Source of the DNA: Gracilariopsis chorda
Lineage: Eukaryota; Rhodophyta; Florideophyceae; Gracilariales; Gracilariaceae
DNA length: 64,000 nt
Direction of reading: 5' to 3'
NCBI GenBank assembly: GCA_003194525.1
Contig: NBIV01000209.1
Location: 62,001 to 126,000 of the forward strand
A program made the translations under genes and the position numbers. A model generated the notes under the pieces. The model was not told the origin of the DNA. It worked only from the letters and a program-made list of their open reading frames with translations, and did no database searches. Shown here in pieces: positions 51,571-61,888 of this stretch (the stretch's first letter is position 1; each line of letters opens with the position of its first letter).

Positions 51571-54500
51571 TCACCAAACCATTGTCCCCAGTTCCCGTCT
51601 CACGAACAACCTCTCGATCTCCTCCTCAAGCTCTTTCGCCCGACTAGGATTTCCTCGCTGTTCTTCAAACGCAGCGTACGCCTTCCACAATTCCCGGTTC
51701 GACGGACACTTATTAATACCACTCTCGAATACCTCTCTCGCACGTTTAACTTCTCCATCTTCAGCTTCCAGACTTCCCCAGGACAAATACAACAAGGGAA
51801 GTGAGGGGCTACCAGAAGCAGCATAAACCCCGCTTCTGTAAAGTTCTCGAGCCTCATCTCGCAGACCACGTCTCCTTGCGAGTCCAGCCAGCAGCTGCCA
51901 GCTTTCTGCCCGACGCTTGTCTGCTTCAATGCTCTTGTTTAAAAGTTCTCGCGCTTTATCCAAATTGTCATTCTTTTGTTCTGCTGATGCCCACGCTTGA
52001 AGCAGCATCGCTTTATCTGGCGCCCGACTTCCTGCTTTTTCAATACCTTCTTTAAAGATTTCTCTCGAGTACCCCATACGTCCCTTACGGGCAAGGAACA
52101 CGGCCCAAGACTGATACGTCAAGGAATGACCAGGTGACGCATCGAGCGCCTTCTTCCAGTTTTTAATGGCTTCTCTTTCGTTATCATTGTGCTCAGCTTC
52201 GAGGACTCCCAAAGTATGCCAAGCAGAAGGGTCATCCTTTCGCACTTGAGAAGCCTTTGACAGCAATTCCTTAGCCCGCACAATGTTACCCGCGTTCATT
52301 TCGAGGCAGCCCCAAGAATGCCAAGCAGGCGCATGAAGCGGATCTGATTTCACAGCAAGTTCATACAAATCACGTCCCTTGGCCACGTTTCCTATCTCCT
52401 TGCCTTCAAGAAGAGCCCATGAAGTGAGGAGAGACGCATTTGCAGGATCATTCTCATGTCCCATTTGAAAAAGCTGACGCGCATACCCATAGTTGCACCG
52501 CGAAGCTTCCAAAAGAGCCCAGCTATGCCACGCCGATCCTATACTGGGTTCCGCGCTAGTCGCTGCCCGAAACATATCCCTTGCCTTTTCATGATTTCCA
52601 CGCCGATGCTCGAGGAGGCCCCATGAGCCCCAGAGTGACCCTGAACCAGGGGCGATACGAACGCCACGACTGAAGATCTCAGCCGCTGCATCAGGGCGGC
52701 CTCTTTGAAGTTCCTCGATTCTACCCCATGTTTGGAAGAGGTAGGGAGCCTTGATTCCTTCCTCCTCGGCTCGAGTAGCCGCCTCCTCAAAAATCTTGCA
52801 TGCCCGCTCTAAATTGTTTTGAGACTTTTCGAGCAGACCCCAGCTGACCCAAGGCGCCATGTAGCGCGGATTGTTTTCAGTCGCTTTAACAAAGAGCTGT
52901 CGAGCTTCATCGATGTGACCAGCAGTGCGTTCGTCTTGACCCCACCAATGAAGAACTTTTGGCACACAGCGCGGATTCACTTTCTTCAACGCCTTTTGGT
53001 ATACAGCCCGTGCATGTGGCATTCCATGTCGACGAATGGTATGAGCGGCCAGCAGTCTCCAATTGGCCTCAGCAGACGGATTAACTTCGGTGGCGCGATT
53101 GAGCAGAGATATAGAATCATCTAAGCGGCCATCACGAAAAGCCAACATAGCCCGTTCCTTCAAAGTAGTAGCAAGCATATGAGGAGTCAAAGTCATATCC
53201 CTACTATCTTCCTCATCACTCTGCGAAGCTTTGAATCGCGAGGCACTAGTATCATCTTCGAAAATTTCATCAGCGACAGCATTCTCCTTTAACCCAGTTG
53301 AGAAGAGCGGTGTTTTTCGATTTGAGCCCATCTTGGAAACGGACTCGATTAAACTTTCAGCACGCTTGAGGTTGCCCGCAAGAGCTTCGGTTCTACCGTA
53401 TGCCAGCACGATACGAGGGTCATTCGGATCAATAGCAAGTGCTTTTTCAAACGCAGCTCTTGCTTTATCATAGTTTCGATTTCTAGACTCGATTTCAGCA
53501 ACCGCTCTCCAAACGCCCGAGTCGGTTTCACAAACTGAAATAGCCTCCTGCAAAAGCGCTTTAGCACGATTGGTATGCGCGGTTCGAACTTCCATGTGCG
53601 CCCAGGCGTGCAATGATTTGACGGTACGACGCTTTGTTCGTCGCTTTCCGTTTCGGAAATCAGTGGCACTCGCCGACTCTATGTCGGCCGCACGCCGGAA
53701 AAACGCGCGTCCAGAGTCGAAATTTCGGGTTTCAAAGTCGATTCGGCCGAGTTGACGAAGAACTTGAAGATCATCCTGAGTGTGAAGAGGAAATAATACG
53801 GCTCGTGCGGCGCGAAAACCCTTTCGTTTCTCCTCCACTCTTGCGAGGGAGAGGTGAAGCTGGGTGTTTTTAGGGCAGTTTGAAATGGCGTCGTTGAGAA
53901 GTGTTGCGAGTCGGGTTTGGGATGCGCCTGAACGACGTTCGGCATTTATGTAGGTGTTCCATGCACGGGCGTTGGAGGGGTCTTTACGAAGTGCGGTTCG
54001 CCACTTCTGAAGTGCGTCTTGAATGGGTCCGTGTTGGGTCTCTAGATAGGCCCAGGCACGCCAGATAGGGGCGTATGACGGGAAGGCTACGGAGGCGTCT
54101 CGCAGGGTTCGACGAGCGTCATCGATGAGATGAAGCTTCAGCTGAATGACGGCAAGCGAGACGAAAAGTGCGGCATACGGGTCTGTATGGAGGGCGTCGG
54201 CGTAGATGCGGAGAGCGAGATGGGAATTTCCGCGACGATGTTCCATAGTTCCCCAGGCCTCAAATAGGCCGCCCCTCGAGCCGGGCGGAACTCGACGAAT
54301 AGCGGTTTGAAGCACGGAGATGGCGGCGTTGACATCTGTACGATCTATGGCTAGGTGCTTTGCTAAAGCGTGCCAGAGAAAAGGGTTTTGATCGTCTTGA
54401 GCGATTCTGGCACGTAAGGCGCTTTCAAAGGAGGGTGAGTCCACGGTGCTGCGCAGGTTGGAGAGAGTGGCGTTGGCACGACGTGATAAGGCGGGCCAGT

Positions 54501-54627
54501 TGATGGAAGCTGCCACAGCGGCCCGCGAGGCGAACTTGGAGGAGGAGGAACGCGTGAGACGGGAGGAAGAAACATTGTTCATAACGAAGGGACGGAGGGG
54601 GGAAACGGGGGGAAGAAAGGCACTCAT
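51571..54627 (-). CDS. HAT/TPR-repeat RNA-maturation protein, Mbb1-like, plastid
   Basis: 1,018 residues from ATG 54,627, intronless. The amino terminus is Ser/Arg/Ala-rich with almost no acidic residues (SSRLTRSSSSKFASRAAVAAS), like a plastid transit peptide. From about residue 75 to the end it is a continuous array of 34-residue HAT/TPR units with the pattern W--W-LE---G----AR-IFE-A (for example GSLWGSWGLLEHRRGNHEKA), interrupted near 440-490 by an acidic linker containing DDTSASRFKASQSDEEDS. The closest family by eye is Mbb1/HCF107, which binds the 5' end of psbB/psbH RNA in chloroplasts. It is longer than Chlamydomonas Mbb1 (about 660). A PRPF6-type splicing factor is less likely because the PRP1 amino-terminal domain is absent. 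Confidence 0.8.
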   Translation of the reverse strand: MSAFLPPVSPLRPFVMNNVSSSRLTRSSSSKFASRAAVAASINWPALSRRANATLSNLRSTVDSPSFESALRARIAQDDQNPFLWHALAKHLAIDRTDVNAAISVLQTAIRRVPPGSRGGLFEAWGTMEHRRGNSHLALRIYADALHTDPYAALFVSLAVIQLKLHLIDDARRTLRDASVAFPSYAPIWRAWAYLETQHGPIQDALQKWRTALRKDPSNARAWNTYINAERRSGASQTRLATLLNDAISNCPKNTQLHLSLARVEEKRKGFRAARAVLFPLHTQDDLQVLRQLGRIDFETRNFDSGRAFFRRAADIESASATDFRNGKRRTKRRTVKSLHAWAHMEVRTAHTNRAKALLQEAISVCETDSGVWRAVAEIESRNRNYDKARAAFEKALAIDPNDPRIVLAYGRTEALAGNLKRAESLIESVSKMGSNRKTPLFSTGLKENAVADEIFEDDTSASRFKASQSDEEDSRDMTLTPHMLATTLKERAMLAFRDGRLDDSISLLNRATEVNPSAEANWRLLAAHTIRRHGMPHARAVYQKALKKVNPRCVPKVLHWWGQDERTAGHIDEARQLFVKATENNPRYMAPWVSWGLLEKSQNNLERACKIFEEAATRAEEEGIKAPYLFQTWGRIEELQRGRPDAAAEIFSRGVRIAPGSGSLWGSWGLLEHRRGNHEKARDMFRAATSAEPSIGSAWHSWALLEASRCNYGYARQLFQMGHENDPANASLLTSWALLEGKEIGNVAKGRDLYELAVKSDPLHAPAWHSWGCLEMNAGNIVRAKELLSKASQVRKDDPSAWHTLGVLEAEHNDNEREAIKNWKKALDASPGHSLTYQSWAVFLARKGRMGYSREIFKEGIEKAGSRAPDKAMLLQAWASAEQKNDNLDKARELLNKSIEADKRRAESWQLLAGLARRRGLRDEARELYRSGVYAASGSPSLPLLYLSWGSLEAEDGEVKRAREVFESGINKCPSNRELWKAYAAFEEQRGNPSRAKELEEEIERLFVRRELGTMVW

Positions 54628-55760
54628 GGCGAAGGAAGGGGTAAGGGAGGGAAGAGAGGGGAAAGCTTCGAGTGCAGCGGTTATAGGGGCGGAGGGTTGT
54701 GTGACAATTGGAAGGAGCCGGTGGTGGCGGCGATGCTATGGTGAGTCAGACGCGTGACTTTGGAGATGTTTGGGGGCGGGGGGTGCCACGCGTGATCTGT
54801 GCGGCAGACGCAGTGTACAGTGGGCGACGTTGGCGGCGGAAGGAGGCGGTACGAAGGAAGCGGCGACACGTGCCGATGCTTTTATTCACTAAACGAGGAA
54901 AACGGCGCGGGTAGACGCAACGCGCTTAACTGTAGTGCCGTCCGTCGGGCCGAGCAGCGTTGGCGCCGGCGTCCAAATCGAGTAGATACTCCGTAAACGT
55001 TTATACCGTTTGGTCCCGGCGGTGCTTGTCTACTACAAAACGTATCTGCTACACTTCGCCTGGCCTGTGTCAAGGTCATCGCCGACGGCGGCGCCCGTTC
55101 TTCCTCAGCCTGAATCAGCAAACTTCATACAGCTTCAGCCCCCAATTTACTGTTGCTTCATCGCCATCGCCATCTCCATCGCCGTCGCCATCGCCGCCCA
55201 CCCCCAGAACACGTCGTCAAGCAAACACGTGTTGAAAGTTAAACTCCCCCGTCACTGGCTTACTCTGTTGATTCACTCTTTTTCATTGACACTTCGCCGA
55301 ACCCTCGCCTCAATTCAAAACAAATCTCCTTGCATTGTCTCAACGCGTCATCAAGCATCAGCTTGCCTTCCCAATCACAGCGCTCTCTTCTTCCACTTTG
55401 TGTCTTCGTCCAATCAACGTGTACAAACCGCTGTGTACAACAAACCAGTCCGCAACGGCTCGCAACAACATGTATAAAAAAAAACCACTTCACTATGCAC
55501 AACTTTTGACTATCCAGTACGCTCCCCCTTTTCTCTTTCCCCACCACCACATCGTTACAAGTAGAGGTATTAATTAACCCCCGTTCCAACCTTCTCACGG
55601 ACAAACTTCGTCTGTCGTTCTATCTGAACGCTCCTTCAACTGAAACAAACGTTCTCAACCCATCAACTGCTTTCAATGTCCGCCCCTCACATTCAGCCAC
55701 GCGTGTGTCATTTCAGGGGCTGTCCTGATTATGTCCACAGCTCTTTACAGCATCCCCCAT
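54628..55760. other. Intergenic with CCATCG simple repeat
   Basis: 1.1 kb between two minus-strand genes. Near 55,160-55,200 there is a degenerate (CCATCG)n run. The part next to 54,628 is purine-rich on the plus strand and should be the promoter or leader of the Mbb1-like gene. Nothing else recognised. Confidence 0.45.
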
Positions 55761-56738
55761 TTACACATGGCTACCCACCGCGTTTGTTTCCATGTCCTTC
55801 AACGCCGCGCAACGAAGCTCAATGATCTTCTCAAGCGCCTCTTCAGTCCCCAAAAAGCCCATTCGCTTCGAAACTCTCCACTCGGGATGTTTCTTGAGCG
55901 CCTCTAACACGCTATCATGCGTCACCCCAGGCAAGAACCCCCGCCCGCACAGAGAACCCAATTCAATATCATTATCATCATCAAACAAAGCCACAGCATC
56001 TTTGCTGTCAATTTGGCGTAACTGTAGAATATGTCTCGCTGCATTCGCCTTTCCAGATTGCGCAGGATACAAATCCGCTTTTCCCAAGTTGTATGAACTT
56101 GCTAATGAAAGTGGTGCACATTTCGTCTCCACTATCGCGTTCAGATCGCGTGTGTGCTTGCCCTCGCTTTTCGCCACATCCACTCTGAAATTTGTCGTGT
56201 ACTTTCGTCCGTCCAGTTTCCACCCGTCGTCCAAAAGTTCCTTGTACAAGCCCCATAGAGTGCCTTGCCTTTGCTCAGGCGGTGGCATGTCTGGCGACAG
56301 ACTGGTACGGTCTGCGATTTCCCCGACCTGCTCCTTGAATTGATCGCTCCAAGTGGCATCCAGCTTCCCTTCCGCTATTTTCCTGCCGCCGTTTTCAAAG
56401 AACTCATAGTCCGCCTCCGGCAAATAATCACGTCTCCCAACATATGTAGAAGAGCGTGCACCAGTAATGATTACAAAAAGAACATCCATGTCACGAAGTG
56501 TTGAAATTAGCTCGTTAGTCCTTAAAGAGAGGTACGCTTTGCCACCCGTCATTGATGAAAGAACCACACACGTTCTACTCTCATTCGTTTCATGGTACCT
56601 TATTGTGGCGGTTTCGGGAGTATTGTCTGTCGCTGCAACTTCTTCGATAATGTCCGCGTAGTGAAGGAACTCCTTCGGGTAGTGCACCAAAGTGCCGTCC
56701 AAGTCCGAGAACAGCACATTTACTTTGTTCTCACCCAT
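55761..56738 (-). CDS. HAD-superfamily phosphatase, sucrose-phosphatase type
   Basis: 325 residues from ATG 56,738 (an upstream TTG is not used). HAD motif I is VLFSDLDGTLV (nucleophile Asp12, acid/base Asp14). Motif II lies in LFVIITGARS, and FFENGGRKIAEG is the conserved glycine-rich turn of the Cof/S6PP-like subfamily. Motif IV is DAVALFDDDNDIELG. The cap sits between motifs II and III. Known: this subfamily dephosphorylates sugar phosphates such as sucrose 6-phosphate or mannosyl-3-phosphoglycerate. Red algae make floridoside and digeneaside-type solutes, so an osmolyte-phosphate substrate is attractive but unproven. No obvious organelle presequence, so probably cytosolic. Confidence 0.75.
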   Translation of the reverse strand: MGENKVNVLFSDLDGTLVHYPKEFLHYADIIEEVAATDNTPETATIRYHETNESRTCVVLSSMTGGKAYLSLRTNELISTLRDMDVLFVIITGARSSTYVGRRDYLPEADYEFFENGGRKIAEGKLDATWSDQFKEQVGEIADRTSLSPDMPPPEQRQGTLWGLYKELLDDGWKLDGRKYTTNFRVDVAKSEGKHTRDLNAIVETKCAPLSLASSYNLGKADLYPAQSGKANAARHILQLRQIDSKDAVALFDDDNDIELGSLCGRGFLPGVTHDSVLEALKKHPEWRVSKRMGFLGTEEALEKIIELRCAALKDMETNAVGSHV

Positions 56739-57467
56739 TCTGTCCAACGAATTCTACTGGCAACGGGGATGATGGGGCACAATGCGTTACGTAGAACCTA
56801 GGCAAACCAGAAGAAGTACTACAGACCAAGTTTGGAAAGCTAATCGATGTGCAGCTTTTCACCCTATTGAAGGATGTCTTATACGAATACCCCAGACCTT
56901 TGCTGGCGTCAGCAGTTGCGAACGTTTGTACTTATCCCTAAAAGAACGGCAAGAGTGGTTTTCTCACACACGGGACTGACTGGGAGCGTAGAAACCGCGA
57001 AAATGACGAAAGCATTTCACATACGTGGGCGTGAAGGAGAAGGTGTCTATCTACGACGTCCTTGAAAATTGGCACTACTGTATTTTTCTATTCATTGGGT
57101 GGTCAAGATCTCGCCATCATGGCTGAGTTCCTTGAATCCACGTCAGAGTTAGCCTTCCTCTTCAGTACTAGGCCCGTGTGTCCATTTCGCTTCCTCTTAC
57201 TGCGGGCGAGAGCAGAGTAGAGCACATCGCGAGGAAACGAGTTGCCACTAACGCTTGACCTAGGGTGAGTTGCCTCGTTAGGATAACGTGCAGCTGAGTT
57301 GAGGCCAGGTCCGCCGTTAGCAAGCCGTTTCAACATATATAGTTGTTGTGTGCAACGGGTGTAACTGACAAACCACAGCCATTACCACCTACTATGTTCA
57401 TATGGCGCTCTTGGTATCAGACGTACACGGTTAAAGACATTGGGCGCGTATTACGGCGAGAAGCAAA
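56739..57467. other. Divergent intergenic region between HAD phosphatase and IMPACT gene
   Basis: 729 bp, presumably with both promoters. No TATA box, repeat or RNA gene recognised. Confidence 0.4.
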
Positions 57468-58049
57468 ATGAGTCAAATCCTGAAGATAATATCACCTCAT
57501 GTTTCACAGTTCATAGTCAAGAAGTCTCTATTCGTAACAAGCGTTTGTAAAGCATCCACGGTGGCTGATGCAAAGGCATTTATTGAACATGTTCGAGACT
57601 TAAGTGCTTCTCACAATTGCTGGGCGTATCGCATTGGGGAATCAAATTACCGATTCAGTGACGATGGGGAGCCATCAGGGACAGCAGGAAGACCAATTTA
57701 TGCCGCCATATGCGCCAATAATATTGACGATGTCGTCGTCGTCGTGACACGCTACTTTGGAGGCATAAAGCTCGGAGCTGGCGGCCTGATTCGTGCATAT
57801 AGTCGCGCAACAACAGAGTGTTTAAGAGATGCACCAAAAGTGGAACTTAGTCCAACGGCTGACCTTTCCATCGCAGTAACCTGGGAACACATCGGTGTCG
57901 TCCAAGCAATCGCGGAAAGGCACGAACGCCTGGACACCGTGTTCAATGATTCGGGTTGTACGATAGTGTTACGGGTCGCTTTGGATGAAGAACAAAAAGT
58001 TCGTCAAGAAATTCTTGATGCTTCCAAGGGGTTCGCAAAGATTGAATGA
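57468..58049 (+). CDS. IMPACT/YigZ family protein (UPF0029)
   Basis: 193 residues from ATG 57,468. The family signature FSDDGEPSGTAGRPIYAA is followed by DDVVVVVTRYFGGIKLGAGGLIRAYSRA, both complete, then a carboxyl-terminal domain of the YigZ type (DUF1949, residues about 125-193). The eukaryotic IMPACT/Gcn1-binding RWD domain is absent, so this is the short bacterial-type architecture also found in plants and algae. Its biochemical role is not established; eukaryotic IMPACT/Yih1 regulates the Gcn2 kinase through the RWD domain missing here. It converges on the downstream carrier gene with 457 bp between stops. No intron. Confidence 0.92.
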   Translation: MSQILKIISPHVSQFIVKKSLFVTSVCKASTVADAKAFIEHVRDLSASHNCWAYRIGESNYRFSDDGEPSGTAGRPIYAAICANNIDDVVVVVTRYFGGIKLGAGGLIRAYSRATTECLRDAPKVELSPTADLSIAVTWEHIGVVQAIAERHERLDTVFNDSGCTIVLRVALDEEQKVRQEILDASKGFAKIE

Positions 58050-58506
58050 TACGTACAGTGTTGATGATTAACCAAAAGGAATTAGCTGACAACGGAAGCT
58101 CCTGTACGTTGTCTGCCGTGCTACCCCGACGTTTCTCCCTTTCTTGATCTGATGAAGTGAAAAGGACTTGTTTGATTTTCATAGAGGATGTCTAACTATC
58201 TTAAGGAGACGAATGTGCTCTGCCTAGCAAAACGTGAACGCACAACAAAGGTAAGAGCGCTGCTTCTATTTGAATTAAAGTAGCGTTCTTGCACTTCTGG
58301 GAACCGGCAAACAAATCTTCAAGGATGGCTACACGAAGGAGGATTGAGTCCTCTACGGTGGTTTTTCGGAGCTTGTAGGTGAAATGTAGCTGTAAAGTCG
58401 ATGATTGACGCATGCTCCTTCCCATCCGTGAAGTTCCTTCTTCTCAACTGCTTTGTGTAGTTAAGTGGAATTGCAGATCGCACGAAGTTGGAATCTGCGA
58501 TTTTTG
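58050..58506. other. Convergent 3' region
   Basis: 457 bp between the stop codons of the IMPACT gene (+) and the second SLC25 gene (-). Nothing recognised. Confidence 0.4.
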
Positions 58507-59796
58507 TTAATGGAATGAACGCACACCTAGTGCTTTCTTGACCGACTCATACACGACATACGACACACCAGCAGACGGTATTGCACTTATGTACATAGGT
58601 TGCAAACCACGATACAAGGCAAACGGCCCTTCTTTCTTCATAATACCAGAGGCCGCTTGGATCATGCTTCGGTATTGTATTGGGCGACCCCCGATTCCTT
58701 GGAGTTGCAGTCGCTTTCGAACAACATCAAGAGGATGACACGCAGTTTGGGCCACAGTACCGGCAAAAGCACCGATCGCTAGGAGAATGAGCAGGTTTGC
58801 TTCTTTCTTGTTCCGATGCATGTACCACAGCTTCAGTTGCTCGTAAATCGCAAAATCGAGGCCTGCGTACGGCATCATCGCGACAAGCGTAGGACTGAGA
58901 CCACGGTACAAAGCTTGAGGCCCTTGTTGGCGTGCCACAGCAGCAATGGTTTGTAAGACGCCTGAAAATCGTTCGGGATGGGCTGTCAGCAACGTCTTGG
59001 CTGTGTCTAGTGGATAACATGCTATGGCAGCTGTCATACCGGCTAATCCTCCGGCGACGAAGCGTTCCCATGCCATGAGGGGTTTGACCTTAGTTCCCGT
59101 CCGTCGATTTTCTCGCAATCGGAAAAGCACTCTCTTCAAGGCCTCAAAGGCAACGAATTGAATACCCTTCGTCGGCGCCACTTTAAGGCAATTTGCAGCA
59201 TTTCCTTTGAAGAAACCTCGCAGTCCCTCGGTTTGAAACAGAAGACGGAGTTGGCGCAGCAAAGGCGGGGCAGTTCCCGAAGTACACATGTTGACGGTGG
59301 CGACAACCTCCAGAGGTGAAACTGCTGTCCGAGATACGATACCCGCTATTGCCTGCAGAAAATAAGAAGTTTGTATCGATGAATCACACGCATTGTTTGG
59401 AAATGTGAAAAGGTTAAGACAGACATGTTTTGTTAGAGTCTATGGGTGGCGACTGACGCAAACGTGTTGTCGTGCAAGGAGTTGAAAGAAACGTACGCCG
59501 GCTATAAGATACTTGACAGAATTTGAAGACGTAATGGCTGCAACCGATCTGCGAGCCTTCGTTGCCGCTGCAACGAATGCATTCTTGTGAGCAATATTCA
59601 ACGTAGTGGGGTTTGACGCGGATTGGTGCGCGGTTGCAAGCTTGGACTCTTGACCGGAAAGATCAGATGAAACATTATTAGTATTGGAGCTAGAGGTGGA
59701 CTGAGCGGTTCCGGGAGGCGAGACATGCGCCAACGGTGGTAAATGGCGGCGGGGCCGGCGCGGGCAAGCCTTCACATGGGCGATGCGAGCGGTCAT
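58507..59796 (-). CDS. SLC25 carrier with N-terminal extension, two exons
   Basis: Two exons on the minus strand, 59,796-59,497 and 59,352-58,507, joined across a 144-bp intron (donor GTACGT, acceptor TGCAG) to give 381 residues. The join restores KYLIAG-AIAGIVSRTAVSP, a textbook first carrier helix. Signatures are SPLEVV, YPLDTAKT and HPLDVVRKRLQ. An extension of about 95 residues, rich in Ser, Ala and Thr, precedes the fold, as in plant Brittle-1/BT1-type nucleotide-sugar or adenylate carriers and some ATP-Mg/Pi carriers. No EF hands are seen, so a calcium-regulated form is unlikely. The extension could be an organelle presequence. The substrate is probably an adenine nucleotide (inference). 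Start chosen at the first ATG in phase. Confidence 0.82.
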
Positions 59797-60466
59797 ATCT
59801 GAGGGAGTGATGAGTTGAGAGCACGCTCTGACCAAGTAACCAAGCGAAGGGCGGCGGGGGAGACAGCAGTGAACTTGGGATCAGAAAGAAGAAGGGGTGG
59901 GAGGGATGCTGCACATTGCACACACCGCGTCTTAAGGGTTACCGGTACCAAACGTACGTGCCCAAGCGACGGACGCTGCGAATCCCGTTGATCGCACAAA
60001 GTGCTCATTGCCCTGAGCCACTTCTGTGGTGAAAATCAAGCACATATCATTTTTATCTTCTGCATATTCACCATTACATTGAGCAGCTACCAATGCTTCG
60101 ACGCACAGCGCACATCACGTGAGCGTGTTGTTCCCCTAGTGGATATTTGTAGCGACGTCCTACATGCTCACCCAGCCCGACAAGTTTTCCGTACTTTAGG
60201 AATACTAGCGGGAAGACGCTAATAACGGTAAACGTATGCTCCTGGTACAGAGGAAGATGTGTTCGAAATACCTTCGAGATTTGTGGAAGTCACTGCCTAA
60301 ATGAGTTATCGCCGTTTTGTCTAAGTCTTACCCTGCAAGGGGTACATCGACGCAAAGAAAATCAGTCGTCAGCGTGTCAACCAGCTGCTCTGTTTGTCAA
60401 TTTCGTGAGAGTGCTGTAAAACTCGACAGAGATGTTGTTCACGTAGCTCACTTCGCTCCTACCACC
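59797..60466. other. Intergenic upstream of the second SLC25 gene
   Basis: 670 bp lying between the carrier start and the carboxypeptidase stop, both on the minus strand. No gene or repeat recognised. Confidence 0.4.
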
Positions 60467-61888
60467 TCATGCGAACGTGGCCCGCACCTGCCTTTGTAAC
60501 CGCCGAACAATTACAGCGCTATGTTTACGCACACGACGGAAGGTCTTCCTCGCCATTACAACCATCAGTGAAAAGCAGCCCACCGTGAACAAAATGAACA
60601 GCACTGGAGCATCGTGCTGCGTCATTTCCTCGCTTTCTTCACTATCTGTTACGAACAGTACGCGATATCTGTGCCATCTTGCTCGCCCAAGCCACCACCA
60701 ACGCCGCATCATTCCTGATGACCCTGCGTACGGGCTTAGCTTTGATACTTCAAAACCAACAGTTTCCATCACACCGGACCAGTTGCGCATAACAGATGAG
60801 AACTGTTTCTTGTCCAATGCATTAAACATGGGCTCACAGTACTTGTCTTCTTTGCCAAAGATTTCCATTGTGCAAGCAAACGGTACTCCGTACACTGCTG
60901 ATGCATGGTCAACACCAGTTCCATACGCTCTATAGCCAAGCAGCTGGGATGCAGTACCAACTCGGCACTCTCGACAGTGCACATCCGCGACACGCTTCGC
61001 AATTTGTTTCACGCCGCGGTTGATTGTTGTACCAGAATCCCATGGCACCAGTATAGCCCGTTCACCGGAGTGAAAGCTTAGATACCCGTGTGGTCTGGTT
61101 CGTCGTACTACTGCGTCAACCGCCCGAGTTTCCCATTCACTCAAAGGATAATCACCCGCGATCTCCTCAGCTCGCAGTGTCTCAACGTCCGACTGGCCCC
61201 ATCGGACTGCATAGTTTCGATTTATGTCAACTCCATTCTCGTTCAGACGTTGACACTGCTTCCCATTTTCCACCGCACGTCGTCCTGCAACGTTCACGAT
61301 AGGGATAAGAATGATTTCTAGTCTGTACAGGACGCGGGGCATGGACTTGAGATCCGGGCTGCAATACCGCTCTACAATTGACAAGGCTAGCTCTGATGTG
61401 ATACGTTCACGACCATGTTCACCGAATACTGCTACTACCCTTACACGATTATCTCGTGCTCTGCGTGTCTTCCATTCTCGAGCTCGTTTCTTCGCGTTGT
61501 ACGTTAGGGATATAACCAGCAGTTTTCCATGGGAGCCTTTTGAGGCCTTCGGAAAGAAAAGGTCTTTCGAATCAAAGACCATGGCCCATTGTGGATGCGC
61601 GTGAGGGCATGCAGCTGTCAAGTGATTCAGTTTCACAAGTAACTCCTGGGTACTATGGTAGCGAGCAGCTGCGGATGGTTTTGGTGTTTCTTTCGGGGGA
61701 ACGCGGGAAGAAGCTAAGGAAAGCAGCCATGGTGCAGAAATCGTGGACGCGCTGACTTGTGCTGAGGTTCCATAGTTCGTCAACAAAATGAAAATAGTCA
61801 GCAAAAAGTGTAGCGTTCTGATGCCATTGAATATGCTGGTAGGAACGTTCTTCTTCTCGTACAACCGGTGGTAAAAATGACGATGCAT
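60467..61888 (-). CDS. Membrane-anchored zinc carboxypeptidase (M14)
   Basis: 473 residues from ATG 61,888 (an upstream GTG in phase is not used). A signal or anchor segment (IRTLHFLLTIFILLTNYG, about 23-40) precedes an M14 domain. Zinc ligands appear in VFGEHGRERI (His158, Glu161) and SFHSGER (His273), and the catalytic Glu in CTMEIFG (Glu342). The substrate-binding pair sits in DINRNYAVRW. A single transmembrane helix follows (APVLFILFTVGCFSLMVVMA, about 427-446) with a short Arg-rich tail, so the catalytic domain faces the secretory lumen or outside. All catalytic residues are intact, unlike the nearby subtilase. It trims carboxyl-terminal residues; the specificity pocket cannot be assigned by eye. 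Confidence 0.88.
   Translation of the reverse strand: MHRHFYHRLYEKKNVPTSIFNGIRTLHFLLTIFILLTNYGTSAQVSASTISAPWLLSLASSRVPPKETPKPSAAARYHSTQELLVKLNHLTAACPHAHPQWAMVFDSKDLFFPKASKGSHGKLLVISLTYNAKKRAREWKTRRARDNRVRVVAVFGEHGRERITSELALSIVERYCSPDLKSMPRVLYRLEIILIPIVNVAGRRAVENGKQCQRLNENGVDINRNYAVRWGQSDVETLRAEEIAGDYPLSEWETRAVDAVVRRTRPHGYLSFHSGERAILVPWDSGTTINRGVKQIAKRVADVHCRECRVGTASQLLGYRAYGTGVDHASAVYGVPFACTMEIFGKEDKYCEPMFNALDKKQFSSVMRNWSGVMETVGFEVSKLSPYAGSSGMMRRWWWLGRARWHRYRVLFVTDSEESEEMTQHDAPVLFILFTVGCFSLMVVMARKTFRRVRKHSAVIVRRLQRQVRATFA

Noticed and set aside
55160..55200. (CCATCG)n repeat as coding sequence
   Set aside because: It gives only Ser-Pro or Ile-Ala runs in short frames without a credible start or any conserved domain.
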